Part shown: one piece after another, positions 7,991-18,263 of the stretch | Layout: every line of letters starts with the position of its first letter | Numbering within the stretch: position 1 is the first letter of the stretch | DNA from: JACVRW01 sp963746825 | GTDB lineage: Bacteria > Actinomycetota > Thermoleophilia > Solirubrobacterales > Thermoleophilaceae | Length of the DNA: 64,000 nucleotides | Assembly: GCA_963746825.1 (NCBI GenBank) | Contig: CAVVCU010000010.1 | Location: forward strand, 62,001-126,000 | Direction of reading: 5' to 3' | The notes under the pieces: generated by a model | What the model saw: only the letters and a program-made list of their open reading frames with translations | Database searches by the model: none | What the model was told of the DNA's origin: nothing | Translations under genes and position numbers: made by a program

Positions 7991-9399
7991 ACGCCGCCAA
8001 GGAGAGCGCCGACGCCCGGGCCATGCGGCGCACGGCCATGGTCAGCGTCGGCGCGGCGATCTTCCTCGTCGCGGTCAAGCTCGCGACCGGCCTGGCCACC
8101 GGCTCCCTGGCCTTCATCGCGGAGGCGCTGCACTCCGGCACCGACCTGGTGGCGGCGCTGCTCACCCTGTTCGCCGTTCGCGTGGCGGTGCGTCCTCCCG
8201 ATCAGGAGCACCACTACGGCCACGGCAAGGCCGAGCATCTCGCGGCGCTGGCCGAGAGCGCCTTCCTGCTGCTGATCTCCCTCTTCATCGCCTACGAGTC
8301 GGCCCGGCGCCTGGCGGACGGAAGCGGCCATCAGGTGGAGGCCGCGTGGTGGGCCATCGCAGTGATCGTCGTGGTGATCGGGGTGGACGCCTCGCGCACC
8401 GTGGTCAGCCGCCGGGCAGCGCAGCGCTACGCCTCGCCGGCCCTGGGGGCCAACGCGCTGCACTTCGCCTCGGACCTGGCCGGGTCGGTGGCGGTGCTGA
8501 TCGGCCTGATCTTCGTGGCGGCCGGCGAGCCTCGCGCCGATGCCGCCGCGGCGCTCTTCGTTGCCGTGCTGGTGATCGTGGCCGCCATGCGGCTCGCCAC
8601 CCAGTCGGTCGACGTGCTGATGGACCGGGCAACGGTCGACGCGGACGACCGCATCCGCGCCGCGCTCGGGCGGGTCGAGGCCACTGTGGAGCTGCGTCGT
8701 GCCCGCGTGCGCAACGCGGCGGGGCGCCACTTCGTAGATCTCGTGGTGGGCGTGGCCTCGGACGCCGGCGTGACCCAGGCTCACGCCACGGCCGACGCCA
8801 TCGAGGCCGCGGTGGGTGAGGAGTTCGGCGCAGCCGACGTGGTGGTGCACGTGGAGCCGATCGCCACGCCGGGCGACCTGCGCGAGCTGGCCACCGCCGC
8901 GGCATCGGCCGCGTCCGAGGTGCGTGAGGTCCACAACGTGCGCGTGATGCACCTCCCCGACGGCTTCGAGCTCTCTCTGCACGTGAAGCTCCCGCAAGAG
9001 CTGTCGCTCACCGAGGCGCACGACGTGGTGGAGCGCCTCGAGCAGCGGGTCCGCGCCGAGCTGCCGGAGCTACGCAACGTGCACACGCACATCGAGCCCC
9101 TCTCGGGCACCGACTGGGCCACGCGCCCCGCCGTCGATGCGACCGCCGGCGAGCGCGAGGCGATCGAGAACATCGTCCGGCACGTGACCGGCGCGTCGCC
9201 GGCGGCCATCGGCTTCCGCGACGGAGAGCAGGGCAGGGTCGCGCTGGTCACGATCACGCTTCCCGGTGAGCAGCCGCTGCCCTCGGCGCATCGCCACGCC
9301 GGAGAAATCGAGGAGTCCGTGCGCGAGCGCTGTCCCGCCCTGGCCGACGTGATCGTTCACACCGAGCCCGCCGACACCCCCGTCGCCACCGAGCCATGA
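7987..9399 (+). CDS. Cation diffusion facilitator with three tandem C-terminal domains
   Basis: Proton-coupled divalent metal exporter of the inner membrane. Residues 1-215 hold about six membrane segments with both metal-site motifs, HSGTD (49-53) and HFASD (159-163), and a YGHGKAEH loop. The rest is unusual. Three ferredoxin-like dimerisation domains follow, at about 215-290, 295-375 and 385-465, each ending in a similar H-x-E-P sequence (VVVHVEP, THIEP, VIVHTEP). Ordinary members have a single such domain and about 300 residues; this one has 470. The gene starts ATG at 7987, overlapping rdgB, and its stop overlaps the next small gene. The metal is not predictable. Confidence 0.88.
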   Translation: MNAAKESADARAMRRTAMVSVGAAIFLVAVKLATGLATGSLAFIAEALHSGTDLVAALLTLFAVRVAVRPPDQEHHYGHGKAEHLAALAESAFLLLISLFIAYESARRLADGSGHQVEAAWWAIAVIVVVIGVDASRTVVSRRAAQRYASPALGANALHFASDLAGSVAVLIGLIFVAAGEPRADAAAALFVAVLVIVAAMRLATQSVDVLMDRATVDADDRIRAALGRVEATVELRRARVRNAAGRHFVDLVVGVASDAGVTQAHATADAIEAAVGEEFGAADVVVHVEPIATPGDLRELATAAASAASEVREVHNVRVMHLPDGFELSLHVKLPQELSLTEAHDVVERLEQRVRAELPELRNVHTHIEPLSGTDWATRPAVDATAGEREAIENIVRHVTGASPAAIGFRDGEQGRVALVTITLPGEQPLPSAHRHAGEIEESVRERCPALADVIVHTEPADTPVATEP

Positions 9400-9566
9400 G
9401 CCACAGCGATGGTCAAGATAGGGATGTGCCCCTCTCCCGGATCTCGTGGCTGGTCACGGTGGCCATCTGCCTGCTGGCCGCCCTGCTGCTGCTCCTGAAC
9501 GGCTATTTCGGCTACTCGGGAGTCCTGCTCGCGGTGGCCGCGGCAGCCGCGGTCAACCTCTTCTAA
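9396..9566 (+). CDS. Small two-TM membrane protein (56 residues)
   Basis: Starts with the ATG of an ATGA overlap with the cation efflux gene. After a polar N-terminus of about 18 residues come two hydrophobic helices, VTVAICLLAALLLLLNG and GVLLAVAAAAAVNLF, separated by a short YFGYS turn; the protein ends right after the second helix. The coupling, the good hydrophobic pattern and the next ATG five bases after its stop support a real gene. Function is unknown; an accessory role for the transporter is only a guess from position. Confidence 0.65.
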   Translation: MSHSDGQDRDVPLSRISWLVTVAICLLAALLLLLNGYFGYSGVLLAVAAAAAVNLF

Positions 9567-9571
9567 CCCCG

Positions 9572-10042
9572 ATGCCCACCGTCCTCACTCCGGAGAAGAC
9601 CCCCGAGCGCCTGTGCGAGCTGTCCACCGAGGTGCGCGCGGCCGTGCTGCTGGACGCCGCCGGGACCTCGGCGGGGGCCCACGGAGTGCCCAAACGCGAG
9701 TCGGGCGAGCTGGCCGAGCTGGCGCGCGAGCTCTTCGCGGCGGTGGACCGGGCGCACCGCGACCTGCCCGGCGGCCCGCCCGAGCAGGTCGAGGTGCAGG
9801 TCGACGGCGGAGCGGTCTTCGCGTCGCGAACCCCGCGCTGGACGCTCGCCGCGGTGGCGCGGCGCACGGCCCTGTCGTCGCTCACGCTGATGGACCTGCG
9901 GGCGGTGCTCAGCGAGCTCGAGGACGGCCATCCGATCCGGCGCTCGCGCTCCGCGGGCGAGCGGACCGCGAGCCGGCCGGCCAGCGAGGAGGCGGCGGCG
10001 GGCGAGTCACCGGTGCCCGACCTGGGGTCCGACCTGGCATGA
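9572..10042 (+). CDS. Roadblock/LC7-like domain protein
   Basis: Protein of 156 residues. The central part (about 15-120) has the pattern of bacterial Roadblock/LC7 modules: a first strand AVLLDAAGTSAGA, a helix of small and acidic residues, then strands QVEVQVDGGAVFASR and a helical ALSSLTLMDLRAVLSEL. Such domains act as small-GTPase regulators or scaffold dimers. The C-terminal 35 residues are low-complexity and charged. No partner GTPase is in the window. It sits upstream of the 75-residue protein and tldD/tldE in one probable operon. The family call rests on pattern only, without an alignment. Confidence 0.55.
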   Translation: MPTVLTPEKTPERLCELSTEVRAAVLLDAAGTSAGAHGVPKRESGELAELARELFAAVDRAHRDLPGGPPEQVEVQVDGGAVFASRTPRWTLAAVARRTALSSLTLMDLRAVLSELEDGHPIRRSRSAGERTASRPASEEAAAGESPVPDLGSDLA

Positions 10043-10049
10043 GCGCGGC

Positions 10050-10273
10050 ATGAAGGACAGGCGCAAGGGGCCGATCGGGCGCGCGGCCGATCTCGCCCAG
10101 GGATTCTCGGACACGATGCGGCGCATGCAGCGCGAGCGCGAGCCGCGGCTGCTGGTGTACGACGAGACCGGCTACGCCCGCCTGGTACAGCCCGACGGCC
10201 GCGGCTACGAGGGCCTGCTCGCCACGGCCGAGCGGATGGTGGCGATGGTCGACGAGGCCGAGGCGGGCGAGGC

Positions 10274-10277
<4 letters not shown>
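10050..10277 (+). CDS. Conserved small protein of unknown function, coupled to tldD
   Basis: Protein of 75 residues with an Arg/Lys-rich first half (MKDRRKGPIGRAADLAQG, then RRMQREREP). A short strand-like LLVYDETGYARLVQPDG is followed by an acidic amphipathic helix ending EAEAGEA. There are no cysteines, no signal peptide and no membrane segment. Its stop overlaps the GTG of tldD (GTGA), so both are probably co-translated. I do not recognise the family. Because TldD/TldE cleave modified or unfolded peptides, this protein could be a substrate or partner, but nothing in the sequence proves this. Confidence 0.6.
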
Positions 10278-11655
<1,378 letters not shown>

Positions 11656-11659
<4 letters not shown>

Positions 11660-13002
11660 GGCTCGATGACGTGGCGGCTCAGGCCGTGGCGGCGGCGCTC
11701 GAGGCCGGAGCCTCGGACGCCGACGCGTGGGCCGAGCAGGGCACGAGCCGGCGCATCCGCGTCTACGGCGGCGAGGTCGAGAGCCTCAGCGACGCCGGCG
11801 GGCGCGGCGTCGGAGTGCGCGCCTTCGCCGGCGGGCGGTCGGGCTATGCCTACGGCACCGACCTCTCCGAGGCGGGAGTGCGCGAGACCGCCCGGGCAGC
11901 GCGAGAGGCGGCCGAGGTGGCGGATCCCGACGAGCACGGGGGCCTGCCCGACGAATTCGGCAGCTCGCCGGTCGACGGGCTGGCGTCGCCGGGCGTGGCG
12001 GAGTGGACGACCGAGCGCAAGGTCGACCTGGCGCTGGCCGTCGAGCGCGCTGCCCGCGCGCGGCCCGGGGTGACCCAGGTGGAGAACGCCGTGTACTCGG
12101 ACGCCGAGGGCAGCGTCGCGCTCGCCAACTCGCGGGGCTTCTCCGCCGGCTACGAGGCCACCCAGGCCTGGGCGTACGCCTCGGCCTTCGCCGGCGAGGG
12201 CAGTGAGCTCATGACCGGCCTGGGCGTCGAGCTCGCGCGCGGCCCCGACACACTGGACCCCGAGGCGATCGGGGGCGAGGCGGCTGACCGTGCGCTGGCC
12301 CTCGTGGGCGCCCGCCAGCCCTCGAGCCGGCGCTGCCCGGTGGTGCTGGACGCGTTCGTGGCCGCCTCGTTCATCGGCTTCATCGGCTCGATGCTCTCGG
12401 CCGACGCGGTCCAGCGCGGCCGTTCCCTGTTCGCCGGCCGCGAGGGCGACGAGATAGCCGCGTCCGTTCTGGCCCTGGCCGACGACGCCACCGATCCCGG
12501 TGGGCCCTCCAGCAGCCCCTTCGACGGCGAGGGCTCGCCCACCCGCCGCACCCGCCTGATCGAGGATGGCCGGCTGCTCACCTTCCTCTTCGACACGCGC
12601 ACTGCTCGCAAGGCCGATCGCGCCACCACCGCCAACGCCAGTCGCGGCTCCTACCGCTCGCCGCCGTCGGTCGGCACCACCAATCTGGTCCTCCAGCCGG
12701 GCGCGGGAAGCCTCGAGGAGCTGTTCCGCGAGGCGGGCGACGGTCTCTACGTGACCGACGTGGCCGGGCTGCACTCGGGCGTCAACCCGGTGTCGGGCAC
12801 CTTCTCCGTGGGCGCCTCGGGACGGCTCATCGAGGGTGGCGAGGCGGGGGCGCCGGTGCGTGAGCTCACGATCGCCAGCGACCTCGTGTCGATGCTGCAG
12901 GCGGTGCGCGCGCTCGGGGCAGACGCCCGCTGGGTGCCGTTCGGGGGCAGCGTCAAGGCTCCCCCGATCCTCATCGGAGAGATGTCCGTTTCGGGTTCCT
13001 GA
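11656..13002 (+). CDS. pmbA: TldE/PmbA family protein, non-catalytic partner of TldD
   Basis: The 448-residue protein is homologous in layout to TldD but lacks the HExxxH zinc motif; the matching place reads AFVAASFIGFIGSMLS. This identifies it as the TldE/PmbA subunit, which forms the heterodimer with TldD. The N-terminal domain has RIRVYGGEVESLSDAGG, and the C-terminus has GLHSGVNPVSGTFSVGASG, typical of the family. It starts at the ATG in the ATGA overlap with tldD. A small inverted repeat (CACCT-A-AGGTG, 13015-13025) follows the gene. Confidence 0.92.
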
Positions 13003-13123
13003 CGCCCGGAATGCCACCTAAGGTGCGCGTTGTTTGGCCTTCCAAAGCGGAAAAAGCGGCTCTGCCGTCCGCGGGGGTTGTTACTTTGGCCATCGTCCAT
13101 ACCCCCGGTAAGGAGGAGATCCG
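13003..13123 (+). promoter_or_regulatory. Upstream region of the HU gene with perfect Shine-Dalgarno
   Basis: This 121-bp gap contains an 11-bp inverted repeat at 13015-13025, an AT-richer stretch (TTGTTTGG ... AAAAAGC) and the optimal ribosome site AAGGAGG at 13110-13116, seven bases before the ATG. No clear -35/-10 pair can be chosen. The strong ribosome site fits an abundant nucleoid protein. Confidence 0.45.
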
Positions 13124-13402
13124 ATGACTAAGTCCGAGTTCGTGGACCGAGTGGCCGACCGCTCGGGCCTGGGCAAAGGTGAGGCGGACAACGCCGTCAG
13201 CGCCGTACTCGACACGATCGAAGAGGTTCTGACCCGCGGAGGCGAGGTGAGCTTCACCGGCTTCGGCAAATTCTCGGTGGCCGACCGCAGTGCCCGCGAG
13301 GGCGTCAACCCGCAAACCGGCGAGAAGATCCAGATCGCGGCGAGCAAGGTGCCGCGCTTCAGCGCCGGATCCGCCCTCAAGAAGTCCGTGAAGGGCGGCT
13401 AG
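13124..13402 (+). CDS. hup: HU family DNA-binding protein
   Basis: Small nucleoid protein of 92 residues that binds and bends DNA as a dimer. It starts MTKSEFVDRVADRSGL, the usual HU N-terminal helix pair. It holds the hinge sequence VSFTGFGKFSVADRSAREGVN followed by NPQTGEKIQI and ends in AGSALKKSVKGG. It has the plain short HU form and lacks the long Lys/Ala-rich tail found on mycobacterial HupB. It stands alone with its own strong ribosome site. Confidence 0.96.
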   Translation: MTKSEFVDRVADRSGLGKGEADNAVSAVLDTIEEVLTRGGEVSFTGFGKFSVADRSAREGVNPQTGEKIQIAASKVPRFSAGSALKKSVKGG

Positions 13403-13433
13403 GCCCGCACCTGGCCGACCCGGTCGCGTTCCT

Positions 13434-14357
13434 TTGTCCGGGGGTTCGCGACATTTCTGCGACCGGCTGGCGGCGCTCGTCGAAGAGCGCCGCAGCCGCG
13501 TCGTACTCGGGCTCGACCCCGACCCGGCGGCACTGTGGCCGGAGGCGCTGACAGCGGTCGGGGGTTCCGGCAGGGACACGCTCTCTGAGCGTGCGCGCAC
13601 CGCGGCAGCGGTGGCCGCTCACTGCCGCGCCGCCATCGCCGCCGCTGGGCCGGCCTGCGTGGCCGTAAAGCCTCAGCTCGCGTGCTTCGAACGCCTGGGT
13701 CCCCCCGGCTGGGAGGCCCTCGAGGCGACCGTCGCGGCCGCCCACGAGCAGGGCCTCCTGGTGCTCGCGGACGGTAAGCGCGGTGACGTCCCGGTAACGG
13801 CCGCGGCCTACGCGCAGGCGCTGGTGGGCGAGACTCCCGGCCCCTTTGGCCCCGTGGCCGGCCTGGGTGCCGACGCCTTCACGGCCAATCCCCTGCTCGG
13901 GCGCGACTCGCTCGAGCCCCTGGTGGAGGCCGCGTCCGCCACCGGCGCGGCCTGCTTCGTGCTCGTGCGCACCTCCAACCCGGGCGCGGCCGACGTGCAG
14001 GACCAGGGCGAGCCGCCGCTCCACGAGCGGCTGGCTGCGCTGGTGGCCCAGATGGGCGCCGGCCACCGGGGTGAGTGCGGCCTGTCGCTGGTCGGGGCGG
14101 TCACCGGCGCCACGCAGCCGGGCCTGCTCGCTCGCCTGCGCGAGCTGATGCCGCACGCCGTCTTTCTCCTGCCGGGGGTAGGAGCGCAGGGCGGACGGGT
14201 CGAGGACCTGGGCCCTGCCTTCGCTCCGCATCCGGCCGCCGGGCTCGTGACCGCATCGCGCTCGATCGTCGGCGCGCATGCGCAGCGGGGCGGCGATCCG
14301 GCCCGCGCGGCCGCGGCGGCGGCGGAGGAGCTACGCACGGCCGCCTGGGAGCTTTGA
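13434..14357 (+). CDS. pyrF: Orotidine 5'-phosphate decarboxylase, type 2 (mycobacterial type)
   Basis: Decarboxylates OMP to UMP in pyrimidine synthesis. The protein has about 307 residues, matching the longer type 2 subfamily. It has VVLGLDPDP near the N-terminus, AVKPQLACFE, and the catalytic LVLADGKRGDVP with the Lys and Asp residues of the active site. The C-terminal phosphate-binding part is FLLPGVGAQGG and then TASRSIVGA. The proposed start is the TTG at 13434, followed by FCDRLAALVEERRSR; no ATG or GTG lies at a better position. Other pyrimidine genes are not in the window. Confidence 0.9.
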   Translation: MSGGSRHFCDRLAALVEERRSRVVLGLDPDPAALWPEALTAVGGSGRDTLSERARTAAAVAAHCRAAIAAAGPACVAVKPQLACFERLGPPGWEALEATVAAAHEQGLLVLADGKRGDVPVTAAAYAQALVGETPGPFGPVAGLGADAFTANPLLGRDSLEPLVEAASATGAACFVLVRTSNPGAADVQDQGEPPLHERLAALVAQMGAGHRGECGLSLVGAVTGATQPGLLARLRELMPHAVFLLPGVGAQGGRVEDLGPAFAPHPAAGLVTASRSIVGAHAQRGGDPARAAAAAAEELRTAAWEL

Positions 14358-14444
14358 GCCCGAGCAAGTTGCAGGCCGCTGCCCGTCCGCCCGCGCAGTC
14401 TGGCGCGCTGACTAAGGTTCCCGGCGCCCGTTCGGGGCGAGCCG

Positions 14445-14789
14445 ATGGCCGACTTCCGCCGCATAAGACGCAACACCGCCCGAGTCATCGCCCCCCTGGC
14501 TCTGGTGGCGTGCGGCGTGGCGCTCGCCCTGGTCGTGATGAGCTTCTCCGACGATCAGCAGAACGACGACGAGCCAAACCAACGGACGACGACCCAGACG
14601 GACGAAGCAACCACCCCGAACGATGCCTCTCCGCGCACCCAGCGACGCTTCTACCGCGTGAAGCTGAACGACACGCTCGGCCTGATATCCGAGAAGACCG
14701 GCGTGGCCGTGGAGGCGTTGCAGGAGCTGAACCCCGAGCTCGACCCGCAGAACCTGATCGTCGGTCAAAGAGTCAAGCTGCGCGAGTGA
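14445..14789 (+). CDS. LysM domain protein with N-terminal membrane anchor
   Basis: Protein of 114 residues. A basic N-terminus leads into one membrane helix (VIAPLALVACGVALALVVM, about 14-32). A Thr/Asp/Gln-rich linker follows, and then a LysM module (RFYRVKLNDTLGLISEKTG ... LNPELD ... GQRVKL, about 68-113). LysM binds N-acetylglucosamine polymers, so the protein probably sits on the outside of the membrane and touches peptidoglycan. Its stop overlaps the start of the D,D-carboxypeptidase gene (GTGA), which supports a joint cell-wall role. Confidence 0.88.
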   Translation: MADFRRIRRNTARVIAPLALVACGVALALVVMSFSDDQQNDDEPNQRTTTQTDEATTPNDASPRTQRRFYRVKLNDTLGLISEKTGVAVEALQELNPELDPQNLIVGQRVKLRE

Positions 14790-15997
14790 AGCTCAGGCGT
14801 CCTCTCGGCGCAGCGCTGACCCTCATCGCGTTCGCAGTCCCGGCCTCGGCGGCCCCTGCCGCAGAGCGCCCGCCCGCCGTCCCCAACGCTCAGGCCGCCA
14901 TCGTGATCGACGCCCGCGACGGCGAGGTCATGTTCGCCAAGCGGGCCGGGCAGCGCCGTCAGATCGCCAGCACCACCAAGCTGATGACGGCGCTGCTCAC
15001 GCTCGAGAACGCCCGGCCCAGCACGGTCTTCACCGCGGCCGACTACGCCGCCGCGCCGGTGGAGTCGCAGATCGGCCTCCGGCCGGGCGAGCAGATGACC
15101 GTGAGGGATCTCTTCGAAGCCCTCCTGCTCGAGAGCGCCAACGACGCCGCCGAGACGCTGGCCGAGGGGATATCGGGAAGCCGTGAGGGTTTCGTGGCCG
15201 CAATGAACGCTCGCGCCGAGGAGCTGGGCCTCGAGAACACGAGCTACGCGAACCCCATCGGCTTCGACGATCCGCTGAACTACTCGACCGCGTCCGACCT
15301 CGCCAGCCTGGCCCGCGAGCTGATGCAGCGGCCGCGTTTCGCGCGTGTCGTCGACCTGCCTCTGGCCGAGCTCGAGTCCGGGGCGCGCCCGCGCGTGATC
15401 GACAACCGCAACACGCTGATCGCCGCCTATCCGTTCGTGAGCGGCGTGAAGACCGGCCATACGCTGCAGGCCGGCTACGTGCTGATAGGGGCCGCCGAGA
15501 GCAGGGCCGGCGGGAAGGTCATCTCGGTGGTGATGGGGGAGCCGAGCGAGCCGGCTCGCGACACCGACACGCTCGCGCTCCTGCGCTGGGGCCTCGGCCG
15601 CTTCCAGCGCGTTCGGGTTGTCGATCGGCGCCGGACGCTGGCCCGCGCCGCGATCGAGTACCGCGACGAGAAGGCGCGGCTGGTGGCGGCGCGCAGCGCG
15701 GTCCTGACGCTGCGCGACGGCGAGGAGGTGCGCCGCCGGGTGGACGCGCCCGCACAGGTCGAGGGGCCGCTGCCCGCCGGAGCGCGGGTGGGCAGCGTCA
15801 GCGTGGTGGTGGAGGGCGAGCGAGTGCGCCGCGTGCCGCTGATCACCGCGGCCGAGGTTCCGGAAGCCGGTACGCTGAGAGTGCTCCTCTCGGAGGTGGG
15901 CGTCCCGTTGATCCTGCTGTTCGCCCTCGTTCTCCTGCTCGGCGTCGTCCTCGTCGTCATGCGGCTGCGGGTTCGCCTAAGGCTCGTAAAGCAATGA
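14786..15997 (+). CDS. D-alanyl-D-alanine carboxypeptidase (serine-type, PBP5-like)
   Basis: Trims the terminal D-Ala from peptidoglycan stem peptides outside the cell. The GTG at 14786 overlaps the LysM gene stop and gives a 403-residue protein with a signal peptide ending near AVPASAAPA. The three active-site motifs are in order: S62-T-T-K65, S117-A-N119 and K222-T-G224. A membrane helix near the C-terminus (LILLFALVLLLGVVLVVM) anchors it, followed by a basic cytoplasmic tail. The start far upstream in pyrF in the same frame is rejected. The stop overlaps the sugar kinase gene by ATGA. Confidence 0.93.
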   Translation: MKLRRPLGAALTLIAFAVPASAAPAAERPPAVPNAQAAIVIDARDGEVMFAKRAGQRRQIASTTKLMTALLTLENARPSTVFTAADYAAAPVESQIGLRPGEQMTVRDLFEALLLESANDAAETLAEGISGSREGFVAAMNARAEELGLENTSYANPIGFDDPLNYSTASDLASLARELMQRPRFARVVDLPLAELESGARPRVIDNRNTLIAAYPFVSGVKTGHTLQAGYVLIGAAESRAGGKVISVVMGEPSEPARDTDTLALLRWGLGRFQRVRVVDRRRTLARAAIEYRDEKARLVAARSAVLTLRDGEEVRRRVDAPAQVEGPLPAGARVGSVSVVVEGERVRRVPLITAAEVPEAGTLRVLLSEVGVPLILLFALVLLLGVVLVVMRLRVRLRLVKQ

Positions 15998-16956
15998 TCA
16001 TCACCGTCACCCTCAATGCAGCGATAGACAAGACCCTGGCGGTCCCCAACTTCCGCCTGGGCCGGCGCCATCGCGCAGTCGAGCAGACCGCGATGGCCGG
16101 GGGAAAGGGCGTGAACGTGGCCCGCTCGCTGCGGGCGCTGGGCCAGCCCGTGATAGCCACCGGGATCGCCGGGGGACACACCGGCACGCGCATCGTGGAG
16201 CACCTGACCGAGGAGGGCATCCTCAACGACTTCGTGCGCATACGCGAGGAATCGCGCACCTCGACCGCCGTGGTGGACCCCACGAGCGGCGAGCAGACCG
16301 AGATCAACGAGCGCGGTCCCCACGTGTCCGACGGCGAGCTCGACCTGTTCATCGACAAGCTGCTCTACCTGGCCAAGGGCGCCGGGGTGTGCGTATTCGC
16401 GGGCAGCCTGCCCCGCGGGGTCGATCCCGGCCTCTACGGCCGCCTGATCGAGGAGATGCGCCGCCTGGGGGTGACCACGGTGATCGACTCCGAGGGCGAG
16501 CCGCTGCTGATAGCCACCCGCCGGGCTCCCGACGTCGTCAGCCCGAACGAGATCGAGGCGGAGGGCCTGGTGGGACACGAGTTCTCCGACGAGGACGACC
16601 GCCGGCGCGCGCTGGGTGAGATGGTGGAGATGGGCGCGCGCGAGGGCATCATGACCCTGGCCGACGGCTGCCTGGCCGTGTTGGGCGACGGTTCCGAGCG
16701 CCGCCTCTACCGCGCGACGCTCGAGCCGCTCGAGCCGGTGTCGTCGGTGGGCTCGGGCGACGCGTTCCTGGCCGGCTTCGTGGCCGCCCGCTACGGGGGC
16801 CGCGATCCCGAGGGCTGCCTGCGCTTCGCGGTGGCCTGCGGAGCCGCGTCGACCCAGCATTTCGGGGCCGGTCGGCTCGACGCGGGCGACGTGGAGAGGG
16901 TGGTCGCGGAGATCGAGGTCGAGACGCTGGATTCGCCCCCCATCGAGGTGGGCTGA
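15994..16956 (+). CDS. pfkB: 1-phosphofructokinase family sugar kinase (PfkB fold)
   Basis: ATP-dependent kinase of the PfkB/ribokinase superfamily. The first residues MIITVTLNAAIDKTLAVP are typical of the 1-phosphofructokinase/tagatose-6-phosphate kinase branch. AGGKGVNVARSLRALG is the N-terminal glycine-rich signature, and VSSVGSGDAFLAGFVA carries the catalytic Asp and anion hole. Length is 320 residues, normal. Likely substrates are fructose 1-phosphate or fructose 6-phosphate; no phosphotransferase genes are adjacent to decide. Start is the ATG of the ATGA overlap. Confidence 0.88.
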   Translation: MIITVTLNAAIDKTLAVPNFRLGRRHRAVEQTAMAGGKGVNVARSLRALGQPVIATGIAGGHTGTRIVEHLTEEGILNDFVRIREESRTSTAVVDPTSGEQTEINERGPHVSDGELDLFIDKLLYLAKGAGVCVFAGSLPRGVDPGLYGRLIEEMRRLGVTTVIDSEGEPLLIATRRAPDVVSPNEIEAEGLVGHEFSDEDDRRRALGEMVEMGAREGIMTLADGCLAVLGDGSERRLYRATLEPLEPVSSVGSGDAFLAGFVAARYGGRDPEGCLRFAVACGAASTQHFGAGRLDAGDVERVVAEIEVETLDSPPIEVG

Positions 16957-17024
16957 GCTCGCCAGGCCACTGCTAGGCTCGGGCGGATCGCCACGCTGTC
17001 CGTCGCCGAACCTAGGATGCCTTC

Positions 17025-18263
17025 ATGGAAGTAGAGATCGGGCGCGGCAAGAAGGGCCGCCGCGCATATGGCTTCGATGACATCGCGATCGTGCCGAGCA
17101 GGCGCACGCGCGACCCGGACGACGTCGACATCACGTGGACGCTCGGGCCCTACCGCTTCGAGCTCCCGCTCATGGCCTCGGCGATGGACGGGGTGGTCTC
17201 TCCCCGCACGGCGGGCGAGCTCGGGCGACTCGGCGGGCTGGCGGTGCTCAACCTCGAGGGCATCTGGACCCGCTACGAGGATCCCGACGCGGAGCTCGAG
17301 CGGATCGCGGGCTATCCCAAGGAACGCGCCACGACGGAGATGCAGCGCATCTACGCCGAGCCGGTCAAGGAAGAGCTGATCGCCGAGCGCATCCGCGAGA
17401 TCAAGGACCAGGGCGTCGTGGCCGCCGCCTCGCTCACCCCGCAGCGGGTGCGCTCCTATCACGAGACTGCGCTCGAGGCCGGGCTCGACATCCTCGTCAT
17501 CCAGGGCACGGTCATCTCAGCCGAACACGTGTCCACGCGCACCGAGCCGCTCAACCTCAAGGAGTTCATCCGCGAGCTGCAGGACACGGTGCCGATCGTG
17601 GTCGGCGGCTGCGCCTCCTACGCCACGGGGCTGCACCTGATGCGCACCGGCGCGGTGGGCGTGCTCGTGGGCGTCGGCCCGGGGGCGGCCTGCACCACGC
17701 GCGGCGTGCTCGGCATCGGCGTACCCCAGGCCACGGCCATCGCCGACGTGGCGGCGGCGCGCTCTCAGCACATGCTCGAGACCGGCGAGTACGTGAAGGT
17801 GATCGCCGACGGCGGCATGCGCAACGGTGGCGACGTCTCGAAGGCCATCGCCTGCGGCGCGGACGCCGTGATGATCGGCTCACCTCTGGCCCGGGCCCAC
17901 GAGGCCCCGGGGCGCGGCCACCACTGGGGAATGGCGACCTTCCATCCCTCGCTGCCGCGCGGCGCGCGGGTGCGGACCACCCAGAACGGAACGATGAGCC
18001 AGATTCTGCTCGGCCCCGCCCATGAGAACGACGGCACGTTCAACCTGATGGGCAGCCTGCGGACCTCGATGGCCACCTGCGGCTACGAGGACATTCCGGC
18101 TTTCCACAAGGCCGAGCTGATGATCGCGCCCTCGTTGCAGTCCGAGGGCAAGCAGCTTCAGCGCGAGCAGGAGATCGGCATGGGCGCGACGTCGGCGGCG
18201 ACATCGCATCCGGAGTCGAACGGCAGCCTGACCCCGGCCGCGGATCCCGCTCTCGTCGAGTGA
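17025..18263 (+). CDS. guaB3: GuaB3 family IMP dehydrogenase-related protein
   Basis: TIM-barrel protein of the IMPDH/GMP reductase superfamily, 412 residues, without an obvious CBS insert. The catalytic loop is seen as GVGPGAACTTRGVLGIG, with the cysteine in the IMPDH/GMPR position. GGCASYATGLHLM, VIADGGMRNGGDVSKAIACGADAVMIG and the HHWGMAT segment support GuaB3, the form common in actinobacteria and cyanobacteria. The cyanobacterial protein has been reported to act as a GMP reductase. Here it sits directly before guaA with a GTGA overlap, so it works in guanine nucleotide balance. A classical CBS-containing guaB is not in the window. Confidence 0.9.
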   Translation: MEVEIGRGKKGRRAYGFDDIAIVPSRRTRDPDDVDITWTLGPYRFELPLMASAMDGVVSPRTAGELGRLGGLAVLNLEGIWTRYEDPDAELERIAGYPKERATTEMQRIYAEPVKEELIAERIREIKDQGVVAAASLTPQRVRSYHETALEAGLDILVIQGTVISAEHVSTRTEPLNLKEFIRELQDTVPIVVGGCASYATGLHLMRTGAVGVLVGVGPGAACTTRGVLGIGVPQATAIADVAAARSQHMLETGEYVKVIADGGMRNGGDVSKAIACGADAVMIGSPLARAHEAPGRGHHWGMATFHPSLPRGARVRTTQNGTMSQILLGPAHENDGTFNLMGSLRTSMATCGYEDIPAFHKAELMIAPSLQSEGKQLQREQEIGMGATSAATSHPESNGSLTPAADPALVE

